Source: CAZGRP01 sp964527995 (GTDB taxonomy: Bacteria > Zhuqueibacterota > Zhuqueibacteria > Oceanimicrobiales > CAZGRP01). From it: a DNA stretch of 42,440 bases. Shown here in pieces: positions 22,972 through 31,407 of the stretch. Both the position numbers and the translations under genes were made by a program. The stretch spans positions 1 to 42,440 of the forward strand of contig CAZGRP010000034.1 in assembly GCA_964527995.1 (NCBI GenBank). The letters are read 5' to 3'. Each line of letters begins with the position of its first letter. Position 1 is the stretch's first letter. The notes beneath the pieces are model-generated. The model was not told where the DNA came from, searched no databases, and worked only from the letters and a program-made list of their open reading frames with translations.

Positions 22972-23973
22972 ATGACGATTCTGGCGATCGAGACATCCTG
23001 CGATGAGACTGCCGCCGCAGTCTGGCAGGACGGCCGGCTGAAGTCCAATGTGGTGGCGTCGCAGACCATCCACATCGAATATGGCGGCGTCGTCCCGGAG
23101 CTGGCTTCGCGCGCACACATGAGAACCATACTGCCGGTGATCGACACCGCTCTGAAACAAGCCGGCCTAAGCCAAACGGACCTGGACGCTGTGGCGGCAA
23201 CCTACGGGCCTGGACTGATTGGCTCTCTCCTTGTGGGAGTCAACGTCGCCAAGTCCATGGCCATGGCACTTGATCTGCCATGGATCGGCATCAATCATCT
23301 GGAAGGACACCTCTTCTCGACCAGTGTCGATGGCGACGGACCAAGTCCGCCGTTCCTGGCTTTGATCATCTCCGGTGGCCATACTCTGCTGGTGCATGTC
23401 CGCGACTGGGGAGAGTACACGGTGCTCGGCCGCACGCGGGATGATGCCGTCGGCGAGACCTTCGACAAGGTAGCCAAGATGCTGGATCTGCCCTACCCCG
23501 GCGGCCCCGAAATCGACCGCCTTGCTGCCGGGGGAGATCCCGGAAAGATTTCCTTCCCGCAGGCTCGGTTCAAAGCCGCCAGCGGGTATGCCTTCAGCTA
23601 CAGTGGCCTGAAAACAGCCGTCCTTTACTATCTGCACCAGCTCACCGCCGAAGAACGAAAAGCCCAGCGCCCCGACATCGCAGCCAGCTTTCAGCATGCC
23701 GCCATCGAATCGCTTCTCGGCACGACGTTGCAGGCGCTGGAGGAGATGGACCTGTCTGTCCTTGTTCTCGCAGGAGGAGTGGCCAGAAACCGCTACCTTA
23801 GAGAACGGCTGGAGACACTGGCAAGGGAGAAGGGCCTGAGGTACCATATCCCCAGCCCGATCCTGTGCACAGACAACGCCGCCATGATTGCCAGGGCTGC
23901 TGCCTTCCACCTGAAACGGGGCGAGCGATCGAGCCTGGATCTTTCAGCGCAACCGAGCCTGGATCTCATGTGA
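22972..23973 (+). CDS. tsaD: tRNA N6-adenosine threonylcarbamoyltransferase
   Basis: 333 residues. The catalytic subunit for t6A37 synthesis in ANN-decoding tRNAs. The ASKHA fold opens MTILAIETSCDETAAAVW. NHLEGH supplies the metal ligands His109 and His113. LALIISGGHTLL, DAVGETFDKVAKMLDLPYPGG and LAGGVARNRYLRE follow. It starts two bases after the YbbR-like stop, so translation is probably coupled. tsaB, tsaC and tsaE are not in the window. Confidence 0.96.
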   Translation: MTILAIETSCDETAAAVWQDGRLKSNVVASQTIHIEYGGVVPELASRAHMRTILPVIDTALKQAGLSQTDLDAVAATYGPGLIGSLLVGVNVAKSMAMALDLPWIGINHLEGHLFSTSVDGDGPSPPFLALIISGGHTLLVHVRDWGEYTVLGRTRDDAVGETFDKVAKMLDLPYPGGPEIDRLAAGGDPGKISFPQARFKAASGYAFSYSGLKTAVLYYLHQLTAEERKAQRPDIAASFQHAAIESLLGTTLQALEEMDLSVLVLAGGVARNRYLRERLETLAREKGLRYHIPSPILCTDNAAMIARAAAFHLKRGERSSLDLSAQPSLDLM

Positions 23974-24022
23974 TGGCGGCGGCGCCAGGCTTCCACCCTC
24001 AACCCATGTGAGCTGTACCTTC

Positions 24023-26224
24023 ATGGCCGCACAACTCCCTGAAAACATACCGCAGTTTCATCTGGACCTTGCCGGCAGCGTTCTTCTCCTCGTGCTCGCG
24101 GCTGTAGCAGCGGTGTTATTCACACTGTACGTCTACCGACGTACTGTGCCCGCTGTGAGTCGCGGCTTTCGCCGCTTCCTTCTGGGCCTGCGCGCCTCGG
24201 CCCTGCTCCTCATCATCGCACTTCTGTTCCAACCAGTCGTCCGCCTCACCCTGACGCACCGACTGCGTCCAACGGTCGCCGTGCTCGTCGACGATTCAGC
24301 CAGCATGGCACTGACCGACGGCCGCGGAAGGCGGGCGCAGATGGTGAATCAGGCACTCCACGATCCGGTCTTCCAGCAGCTTCAGGATCAATACGATCTG
24401 CGCTACTTCCGATTCTCTGACAGACTGTTCTCCTGGGATCCTGCCCGAGACACGCTGCGCCTGGATGGAGATGGCACCGATCTCCAGAAAGCACTCGAGC
24501 AGGCCCGGCGCGAACTACACGACACTCCTTTCGCCGCAGCGGTTCTCCTCACCGACGGCGCCGACAACCTGGGGGAGAATCCGGCCCGCTACGCTGCCGC
24601 CTACGATGTGCCCATCTTCACGGTCGGCATCGGCGACCCATCGGCTGCGAAGGACGTGTTGCTGTCAGGCTACAGCACCAACGACATCGTCTATTCGGGC
24701 AACCGCGTACCAGTCGACGTAACCGTGAAAAGCTATGGGTATGACGGCCGCCGTGTCACCGTGGCCCTCAAGCACGAAGGCCGAAGGCTCGATCAAACCG
24801 ATCTGAGCCTGGCCGGAGGCATGCTGGAGCAGGTCGTTCGACTTTACTTCACGCCTACCCAAGAGGGCTTCCAGAAGTATGAGCTCACGGTGTCGAACCT
24901 TAAAGGTGAACTGACCCGGCGCAACAACCATATGTCATTCTACGTGAAGGTTCTGAAGGGGAAGATGAAGGTGCTTCTGCTGGCCGGGGGACCCAGCGCC
25001 GACTTTTCCTTTCTGCGCCGCGTGCTCGACCGCGATCCCCACATCGAGCTAAAGAGCTACGTCGAGCGGCGCCGGGGAACGTTCTATCAGGCGGGCTTCC
25101 CGCGCCGTGTCGACGACCTCCAGAAGTTCGACCTGATCGTCCTGCTCGATTATCCGCGCGCCACGTCCAATCCGGCCGTCATCAAGACCCTTGCCGACCT
25201 GGTGGTCGCCCGAGCCAAACCGCTGCTGCTGCTCGCCGGCCCCGGCACATCCTTTCGCCTGCTCCGGCCTCTCCAGAGCGTACTCCCCATCGTCGGTGTC
25301 CCGGCGCCGGCCGCGGAGCGGCAGGTCTTCCTGCAGTTGACGCCGCAGGGCGCAGGTCATCCGCTGCTTCGCGTCAGCGATGATGAGGTCGAGAACCGAA
25401 CCCGATGGGCGGCGTTGCCGCCGGTGTATTCAAGGTGGCGCACTGTTCGCACCGCTCCAGGCAGTGAGCTTCTCGCTCTGGCCGTCCTCCAGAAAGGAGG
25501 TCGTTCAACGCGGCAGCTCCAGCAGCCGATGATCGTCGCCCGCCGTGCTGCCGGCACCAAAACCGTGGCCGTCATGGCTTACGGGTTGTGGCGCTGGAAA
25601 CTCTTGATGCTGGGAACGGGACAACCCGCCGACACGTATGGCAAGTTCTTCAGCAATGCCGTGCGCTGGCTGGCCACTCGGGAGAACAGCAAGCTGGTGA
25701 GGGTACGTCCGAACAAAGAGATCTATCACAGCGGCGAGCAGGTGGAGTTTTCAGCACAGGTTTACTATCGGGACTACGTGCCCCTGGATGGCGCCGAGGT
25801 GAAGGTAGCAGTTCTCGCCGATACCGTGGTGGAACGGATCACCTTGCTGGGAGTGGGTGAAGGCAGGTACGAGGGGGGTGTGCAGGTGCTTGCAGGCGGC
25901 GACTACACTTACGAGGCGATTGCCACCAAAGACGGCAGAGAGCTGGGACGTGACCAGGGCCGATTCTCTGTCGAGCCATTCAGCCTGGAATTTCAGAGCA
26001 CGCGCATGAACGAGCCGCTGCTGCGCCAGATCGCCGAACGCAGCGGCGGACACTACTATGACCTCGACCAACTGGAGAAGCTCGCCGCCGACCTCAAACT
26101 GTCGCCTCAGCAGATCACGCAAACCCGCGAGCTGCCACTCTGGCGCAGCATCCCCCTCCTCGCCATCGCTTTGTTCTTGCTGAGCACGGAGTGGTTCCTG
26201 CGCAAGCGCAAAGGCATGCTCTGA
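24023..26224 (+). CDS. Large membrane protein with von Willebrand A domain
   Basis: 733 residues. Two N-terminal transmembrane helices (about 18-37 and 56-70) precede a vWA domain (about 83-215) with an intact MIDAS: DDSAS (Asp90), GTDL and LLTDGADN. A middle region (KVLLLAGGPSADFSFLRRVL...) looks like the glutamine-amidotransferase-like (DUF4159-like) fold found in Bacteroidetes and Planctomycetes vWA proteins. Ig-like strands follow, then a C-terminal helix (LPLWRSIPLLAIALFLLSTEW) and a basic tail. Such proteins often sit with MoxR ATPase/DUF58 genes, which are not seen here. The role is unknown. ATG 24023 is preferred over GTG 24008; neither has a strong site. Confidence 0.82.
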   Translation: MAAQLPENIPQFHLDLAGSVLLLVLAAVAAVLFTLYVYRRTVPAVSRGFRRFLLGLRASALLLIIALLFQPVVRLTLTHRLRPTVAVLVDDSASMALTDGRGRRAQMVNQALHDPVFQQLQDQYDLRYFRFSDRLFSWDPARDTLRLDGDGTDLQKALEQARRELHDTPFAAAVLLTDGADNLGENPARYAAAYDVPIFTVGIGDPSAAKDVLLSGYSTNDIVYSGNRVPVDVTVKSYGYDGRRVTVALKHEGRRLDQTDLSLAGGMLEQVVRLYFTPTQEGFQKYELTVSNLKGELTRRNNHMSFYVKVLKGKMKVLLLAGGPSADFSFLRRVLDRDPHIELKSYVERRRGTFYQAGFPRRVDDLQKFDLIVLLDYPRATSNPAVIKTLADLVVARAKPLLLLAGPGTSFRLLRPLQSVLPIVGVPAPAAERQVFLQLTPQGAGHPLLRVSDDEVENRTRWAALPPVYSRWRTVRTAPGSELLALAVLQKGGRSTRQLQQPMIVARRAAGTKTVAVMAYGLWRWKLLMLGTGQPADTYGKFFSNAVRWLATRENSKLVRVRPNKEIYHSGEQVEFSAQVYYRDYVPLDGAEVKVAVLADTVVERITLLGVGEGRYEGGVQVLAGGDYTYEAIATKDGRELGRDQGRFSVEPFSLEFQSTRMNEPLLRQIAERSGGHYYDLDQLEKLAADLKLSPQQITQTRELPLWRSIPLLAIALFLLSTEWFLRKRKGML

Positions 26225-26259
26225 CCTTCTCGCAACAGCCGCGGGCGCCGGGGCGGGTG

Positions 26260-26979
26260 CTACTCGGCCTGCTCGTCCTGCCAGGCAGCCAGTTGCAGAA
26301 GGATCTTCATCGTCGGCTGGCTCAGGTTTGCTCGCTCGACTTGTTTGCCGGCCGCAAACTCGAAGGTTCCCTGCCGCCAGCCGATCATCTGCTGCAGTGC
26401 CTCCACCGCCTCGGCATCACCCGATCGGGCCCACACCAGTTCGCCATCGCGAAAACCCAGTTCTCCTTCCGATTTCGTGTGGAGCTTCAGCAGACCGCTT
26501 TTCCGTGTCATATGCACAAACTGCACCAGCTCGGCGACTCCAAAGGCAGCAAGATCACCAGCCAGGGATGCCTTCGACCGGAAGTAGGCGTCGAGTTGCT
26601 CGACACGCCGAAGCAGCGTCTCCACCCGCGTTATCAATTCGCGGATCGAAACCGGCTTGGACAGAAACGCGTCGGCACCGCTACGATAGCCATTGATCCG
26701 CACTTCCGGATCGTCGCTCTGGGTCAAGAGAATGATGGGAACATGCGCGATTTTCGACGACACCCTCAAAGTCCAGCAAAGTTCGATGCCGTCCATATCG
26801 GGAAGAATAATGTTGCAGATCACCAGGTCGGGACGCTCCCGGTCCGCCAGCTCCAGGGCGTCCTTGCTGCTGCTGGCTCCCAGCACCCCGTAGCCGAACT
26901 TTCGCAGGTTCAACTGCAGTTGCCGCAGGGTGGTGAGGTCGTCATCGACCACCAGGATCGTGTACCCTTGAGGACTCAT
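26260..26979 (-). CDS. Response-regulator receiver plus DUF4388 (PATAN) domain, phospho-Asp replaced
   Basis: 239 residues. The receiver domain (about 6-125) has the acidic pocket VVDDD (12-14), Thr86 and the conserved Lys108 (LSKP). The phosphoacceptor position, normally Asp in PDLVxxD, is Asn56 (PDLVICNIILPDMDG); the codon is AAC. The C-terminal DUF4388 domain (about 137-235) contains SLAGDLAAFGVAELVQFVHMTRKSG and GELVWARSGDAEAVEALQQMIGW. DUF4388 regulators are common in Myxococcota, Deinococcus and FCB genomes. Without the Asp it is probably a phosphorylation-independent (pseudo-receiver) protein. No sensor kinase is adjacent. Confidence 0.9.
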   Translation of the reverse strand: MSPQGYTILVVDDDLTTLRQLQLNLRKFGYGVLGASSSKDALELADRERPDLVICNIILPDMDGIELCWTLRVSSKIAHVPIILLTQSDDPEVRINGYRSGADAFLSKPVSIRELITRVETLLRRVEQLDAYFRSKASLAGDLAAFGVAELVQFVHMTRKSGLLKLHTKSEGELGFRDGELVWARSGDAEAVEALQQMIGWRQGTFEFAAGKQVERANLSQPTMKILLQLAAWQDEQAE

Positions 26980-27007
26980 ACATGCCGATCGCAGATTGAT
27001 ACTCTGG

Positions 27008-28072
27008 TCATCGCATTTTCACCATCCGCCTGCGAAGCAGAACGGGGCCGGACCGCATCACGTACAGATAGACGCCTGCCGGCATCTCGCCTCCAGTCCG
27101 ATCACGTCCGTCCCACATCAGCAGGTTTTCACCCTCCCGACCCACACCATCGAAGAGCGTCACCACCCTCTGCCCCAGCAAGTTGAAGATGTCCACGGTT
27201 ACCGGCTGGCTCTGGGGCAGAACAAAACGCACGGTCGTCTCGGGCCAAAAAGGATTCGGAAAATTCTGTTTCAAAGTGTACCGGCCGGGAGCGACACCGC
27301 CGTCAGCAACCCCCGTGGTGGCATCGGCGTTGACCACCTGTCCAGCCTCCACGCGGACGACCCTGTGGTAGGCCCCTCCGAGAGCGTCGATGGAGTAGAC
27401 ACCCGGCTTCACATCTCCGATGGCGTAGTTCTCCTGGTACACGTCGTCGCTGCCGATGAAGCCATCGAAGGTGTAGGTGAGCGTGTAAGAATATGTGGTG
27501 TACGGAGGGCGCGGCTTTGGGTCCGGGCTGATGTCTACCCGAGTGCCGTCGGGCACACCCGGGATGCGGCCATAGATGGCGCCCATCCCGTTCATGGCAA
27601 ACCACAGCTCCGGGTTGCGACGATTACCATACCTGCCAGAGTGAGGGGTCCGAATACGAATCTCGAAGTGCAGGTGCGGGCCGGTTGAATTGCCTGTGGA
27701 CCCGGCCAGGCCGATCAGGTCCCCGATTCTTACCGAGTCACCCGCAGAAATGAAGTCGGCGCGAGAAAGGTGACAGTAAAGATACCAGACCTTCTCTCCG
27801 CGCCATTCCGACTGCAGCATGATGTACTTGCCGCATCCCTCCGGTTCGTAGCCAAGCTCATAGGCCCAGCCGTCACCGACCGAATAGACACTGTCGCCCA
27901 CAGCCATGGGAATATCCACGCCACGGTGCGGGTAGCCGAAGTTGGTCTCCGCGTACAGATAGGAGCCGTTCAGCGCGTAGCGATCGGCGACCGGCCGGGG
28001 GATGCGGAAGGTCTGGGCGACAGGGACTGACGGCGATGCCGCAACCAGGACCAGCATCACGGAGAATCGCAT
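27008..28072 (-). CDS. Secreted M23 metallopeptidase with FlgD-Ig/type-IX-like C-terminal domain
   Basis: 354 residues from the ATG that starts a signal peptide (MRFSVMLVLVAASPSVPVAQ). The LytM/M23 domain (about 40-160) has zinc ligands in FGYPHRGVDI and GPHLHFEI, so it is probably an active peptidoglycan endopeptidase. A linker and a small beta domain follow. The last 85 residues (YTLKQNFPNPFWPETTVRF, VDIFNLLGQRVVTLFDG, GVYLYVMRSG) match the FlgD-Ig or por-secretion sorting modules of FCB bacteria, a good lineage marker. GTG 28090 is a possible earlier start. No ribosome site is obvious. Confidence 0.88.
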   Translation of the reverse strand: MRFSVMLVLVAASPSVPVAQTFRIPRPVADRYALNGSYLYAETNFGYPHRGVDIPMAVGDSVYSVGDGWAYELGYEPEGCGKYIMLQSEWRGEKVWYLYCHLSRADFISAGDSVRIGDLIGLAGSTGNSTGPHLHFEIRIRTPHSGRYGNRRNPELWFAMNGMGAIYGRIPGVPDGTRVDISPDPKPRPPYTTYSYTLTYTFDGFIGSDDVYQENYAIGDVKPGVYSIDALGGAYHRVVRVEAGQVVNADATTGVADGGVAPGRYTLKQNFPNPFWPETTVRFVLPQSQPVTVDIFNLLGQRVVTLFDGVGREGENLLMWDGRDRTGGEMPAGVYLYVMRSGPVLLRRRMVKMR

Positions 28073-28131
28073 TTTGCACTTCGACACCACGAGCAGGACC
28101 TATGGCAGCAGGTGCATGTGCTCTGCGGCGA

Positions 28132-28854
28132 TCAGCGCTGGAGTACTCCAAGGTTCGCTGTCACCCCGACCTGCAGGCGCACGTCGAAGGCGGCATTGGC
28201 CACGCCGATATGCAGGGCTGCATCCCAGACATAGAGCGGGTTGCGGGTCAGGCTGCCTCCGAGCCCGACCAGCAGGGTCGGATCGCCGTGTTCAAAGTTG
28301 TTCTCCAGGAGGGCCTCTGCGAAGACGCCAAGCTCCGGGCTGAGCGTACGCGAAAAGGTGGCGATGCCGGTCAGGGTGGTGCCGCCGTCGAAGGTCAGGC
28401 CGAGGTTGGCGTCCAGCGTGTAGGAGGGAAACTCCTGCGAGTAGATACCGAGAAAGGAGAAGTCCTGGAATTCGGTGCTCGAGATCTGAACTGCAATGGC
28501 CGGGATGCCCACACCCAAGTCCTGCAGCCGATACTTCAGGCCGACACTGGCACGCTCAAAAGCTTCGGTATCGGAAAAGGTACCGAAGTCGCGCCGCACG
28601 ACGGGTGACACCCCGAAAAAGCCTTCCAGGTCACCCGTGAACCCGAACTTGATCAGAGTCGGCGTGTCGAAAAGCTCATCATCGACACTCAAACCGGTTT
28701 CCAGTTCGAGTGATCGTGGATACGTTGTGGCAGCATTGTTACTGAAGCTGGGCCGCTGTGGTGTTGCGGCACGCTGCCGCGTTTGCCCTGCGGCATCGCC
28801 GCCGTAGAGCACCCCCAGGGCAAACAGCACGATCAGTGGAATCCTATGTGTCAT
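28132..28854 (-). CDS. Putative outer-membrane transporter-like barrel
   Basis: 240 residues from ATG 28854, which overlaps the end of the glycerate kinase gene. A signal peptide (HRIPLIVLFALGVLYGGDAAGQ) is followed by beta-strand-rich sequence (LELETGLSVDDELFDTPTLIKFGFTGDLEGFFGVSPVV, LLVGLGGSLTRNPLYVWDAALHIGV), ending LQVGVTANLGVLQR. This resembles the small barrels annotated as transporter or MetA-like phenol-pathway proteins. The longer frame upstream is the shadow of glycerate kinase. Function is unassigned. Confidence 0.75.
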   Translation of the reverse strand: MTHRIPLIVLFALGVLYGGDAAGQTRQRAATPQRPSFSNNAATTYPRSLELETGLSVDDELFDTPTLIKFGFTGDLEGFFGVSPVVRRDFGTFSDTEAFERASVGLKYRLQDLGVGIPAIAVQISSTEFQDFSFLGIYSQEFPSYTLDANLGLTFDGGTTLTGIATFSRTLSPELGVFAEALLENNFEHGDPTLLVGLGGSLTRNPLYVWDAALHIGVANAAFDVRLQVGVTANLGVLQR

Positions 28855-30199
28855 CGTTCCGCTTCTCCTCGTCCACCAACACAAGACGCAAGTCCATGAC
28901 GTTTGTGTTCGTCGGTCCTGTCTTGAGCAACCCACCCACCGCATCCAGGTAGGCGTACGAATTGTTGTCATGCAGGTAGGCGTACGGTTCCAGCCCCAGG
29001 CGTTTTGCCCGGACCACGGTTTCGCCGTCCGCAACACCGCCGGCCGCATCGGTAGGGCCGTCGGTGCCATCGGTGCCGCCGCTCAGAACAACAACCCCAG
29101 GCATTCCGGAGATGTCGATGGCGGCAGCCAGGACGAATTCCTGGTTCCGGCCACCTTTGCCACTGCCACGCAACGTGACGGTCGTTTCTCCGCCCGACAG
29201 CACGCAAGCCGGCGCAGCCACCGGGTTGCCGGAGGCACGGATTTCTTTGGCGATCGCGACATGCATCTTGGCGATCTCGCGAGACTCCCCCTCGACAAAG
29301 GTGGACAGAATCAGCGCATGATAGCCGCGGCGGCGGGCCTCTTCAGCGGCGGCGCGCACAGCGATGGCGTTGGAGCCGACGATCTGGTTGGTTGTCTTTT
29401 GGAAGATCGGGTCGCCCGGCTTCGGTGTCTCGGGCATCTGCCCTCGCGCTCCGGCCTCCAGATGGACCCGGACCTTCGCCGGGATGCGGCCGCGAAGTTC
29501 ATAACGGTCCAGGATCGACAAGCATTCCGCGTAGGTGCTCTCATCAGGCACAGTTGGCCCCGAAGCGATGACGTCGAGCCGGTCGCCAATGACGTCGGAC
29601 AGAATGAGCGAGATGATGTAGGCTGGAAAGGCGGCTCGTGCCAACCCCCCTCCTTTGACACGACTGATGTGCTTGCGGATGGCGTTCATCTCGTGAATGG
29701 TGGCGCCGCACGCCAGCAGCAGGCGGGTGGTCTCCTGCTTCTCCTCGAGTGTGATCCCGTCCACCGGAGCCGGCAGCAGCGCGGATCCACCGCCCGAGAT
29801 CACACAGAGTAGGAGGTCGTCCTCCGATAGCGGTTCGACGATTTCCAGTATCTTGCGAGTCCCCTCGACGCCGGCGGCATCCGGAAGCGGATGCCCGGCT
29901 TCGTGAAGGTGGATGCGCCGGACCGGAGCCAGGTGGCCGTATTTCACGTTCACCCAACCATGGCTGATGCGGTCCCCCAGCAACTCTTCAAGGGCTCTGG
30001 CCATCGGCGCACCGGCCTTTCCGGCACCCACGACCACAACGCGGGCGAAATCGTCGAGATCCAGGCTTGCCGGTCCCACGCTCAGCTTGTTGCGATCGAC
30101 AAGGACGTGGCGTTTCACGGCCTGTTCGGGATCGACCGCGCGTACGCCGCTGGCAAAAATCTCCCTGGCATCCGAGCGCAAATCTCGTGGTGTCGTCAT
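28844..30199 (-). CDS. Glycerate 2-kinase, MOFRL/DUF4147 family
   Basis: 451 residues. The DUF4147 N-terminal domain has VVVVGAGKAGAPMARALEELLG, HPLPDAAGVEG and VISGGGSALLPAP. The MOFRL C-terminal domain has CVLSGGETTVTLRGSGKGGRNQEFVLAAA and GTDGTDGPTDAAGG, ending HDNNSYAYLDAVGG. It phosphorylates D-glycerate to 2-phosphoglycerate, linking glyoxylate or serine-type metabolism to glycolysis. It is followed by the barrel gene with an 11-base overlap and preceded on the same strand by the M24 peptidase 45 bases away, suggesting one transcript. Confidence 0.94.
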   Translation of the reverse strand: MTTPRDLRSDAREIFASGVRAVDPEQAVKRHVLVDRNKLSVGPASLDLDDFARVVVVGAGKAGAPMARALEELLGDRISHGWVNVKYGHLAPVRRIHLHEAGHPLPDAAGVEGTRKILEIVEPLSEDDLLLCVISGGGSALLPAPVDGITLEEKQETTRLLLACGATIHEMNAIRKHISRVKGGGLARAAFPAYIISLILSDVIGDRLDVIASGPTVPDESTYAECLSILDRYELRGRIPAKVRVHLEAGARGQMPETPKPGDPIFQKTTNQIVGSNAIAVRAAAEEARRRGYHALILSTFVEGESREIAKMHVAIAKEIRASGNPVAAPACVLSGGETTVTLRGSGKGGRNQEFVLAAAIDISGMPGVVVLSGGTDGTDGPTDAAGGVADGETVVRAKRLGLEPYAYLHDNNSYAYLDAVGGLLKTGPTNTNVMDLRLVLVDEEKRNDDT

Positions 30200-30244
30200 C
30201 GCGGTTGTCTTCCTGCCCTTTGGTTCAGCAATTCGGCCACTCCT

Positions 30245-31387
30245 TCAGGAGAAATGGTGCGACAGCCTCTCGGCACCACGGTCGGTAATGAGGTACTCAT
30301 GTTCCAGTCGAGCACCCCCGAATCCTTTGGCGTAGAGCCCCGGCTCGATGGTGATCACGTCGCCCGCCTGCAGCACCTCCTCGCTTTCGGGTAGAAGAAA
30401 CGGTGCCTCCGGATGCTCGAGCCCCAAACCATGGCCGGCATGGTGTGGGAAGCGGCTACTCAATCCGGCGTCCGAAAAGACCTGCCACACCGCCTGATAG
30501 ACCTGAGACGCCTTCACTCCGGGCCTGAGCTTCTTTTCCGCCGCCTCGATGGCAGCACGAATGAGATCCAGATGCGTCCGTTGCTGAGCCGTCGGTTCCT
30601 GCCCGACCACCAGCGTATTGGTGAGATCGCAGCGGTAGCCGTGGATCACCGGGTAGAGATCCAGAATAAACAGGTCGCCGTTCTGCAGAACCCGCAAGGT
30701 CGGCGGGCCCCCTCCTTGAGCACTGCGCTCGGTCCCGGAGGCAAAGTCCCCCATCATCTCGATGGGCTCCCCTGCCTGAACCACGCACGCCGAGTGAACG
30801 ACCCCCCATACGTCCAGCTCCGTCGCCCCCTGAACCGCGGCGGTTCGGGCAGCGTTGTGACCCACTTCGCCGACCTCGACTGCGGCCCGGATCACAGCCA
30901 GTTCGTCCTCGTCCTTGTGGCGACGCAGGGCACGGATGTCAGACGAAACGTCGAACAACTCGGCGAAATGCAGGCGATCTATGAGAGCGCTGCTCAGATA
31001 CGCCGACAGATGGAGGGGCTCCACCCCGACCGCAGCGTGCTCCTTGCCGAGAAGATCGAGCACCGCTTCGAGCGCCACTCCCTCCCTGTCGAGCGGAGGA
31101 GTCCGGAAACGGTACCAGTCGACAACTTCGATCTTGCCCACAAAGGCATTGCGAGCCGCCTCGGCCTGCCAGTTATCGACAATGAGCGTGGATCGGCCGT
31201 CGCGTTTCAGGACAAGGAAACAAGCACTGCGGGCTCGCAAGGTTCCAGGCAGAGCGTAAAAGCCACTGAAATAGTAGACGTGCGGCGGGTAGCTCACGAG
31301 GACGGAGCCCACCCTGTCGGGAAGGCGGTCCCACAGGCGGGAAGCCCGCCGCCTGCACCCCTGCTCGGTCAAACGCGGGAAGCTCAT
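30245..31387 (-). CDS. M24 family Xaa-Pro aminopeptidase-like metallopeptidase
   Basis: 380 residues. An N-terminal creatinase-like domain (about 1-135) precedes the pita-bread domain with all five metal ligands: Asp in FILDLYP, Asp in YRCDLTNT, His in HHAGHGLGLEHPE, Glu in TIEPGLY and Glu in ARLEHEYLI. It should cleave N-terminal residues before proline, or a related substrate. ATG 31387 is chosen because AGGTG lies six bases upstream; GTG 31396 is the alternative. It is in line with glycerate kinase. Confidence 0.92.
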   Translation of the reverse strand: MSFPRLTEQGCRRRASRLWDRLPDRVGSVLVSYPPHVYYFSGFYALPGTLRARSACFLVLKRDGRSTLIVDNWQAEAARNAFVGKIEVVDWYRFRTPPLDREGVALEAVLDLLGKEHAAVGVEPLHLSAYLSSALIDRLHFAELFDVSSDIRALRRHKDEDELAVIRAAVEVGEVGHNAARTAAVQGATELDVWGVVHSACVVQAGEPIEMMGDFASGTERSAQGGGPPTLRVLQNGDLFILDLYPVIHGYRCDLTNTLVVGQEPTAQQRTHLDLIRAAIEAAEKKLRPGVKASQVYQAVWQVFSDAGLSSRFPHHAGHGLGLEHPEAPFLLPESEEVLQAGDVITIEPGLYAKGFGGARLEHEYLITDRGAERLSHHFS

Positions 31388-31407
31388 ATCCTCCACCTGT
31401 GTGTTTG

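Noticed and set aside
26191..27186. 331-codon plus-strand frame opposite the response regulator
   Set aside because: Antisense shadow with no recognisable domain.
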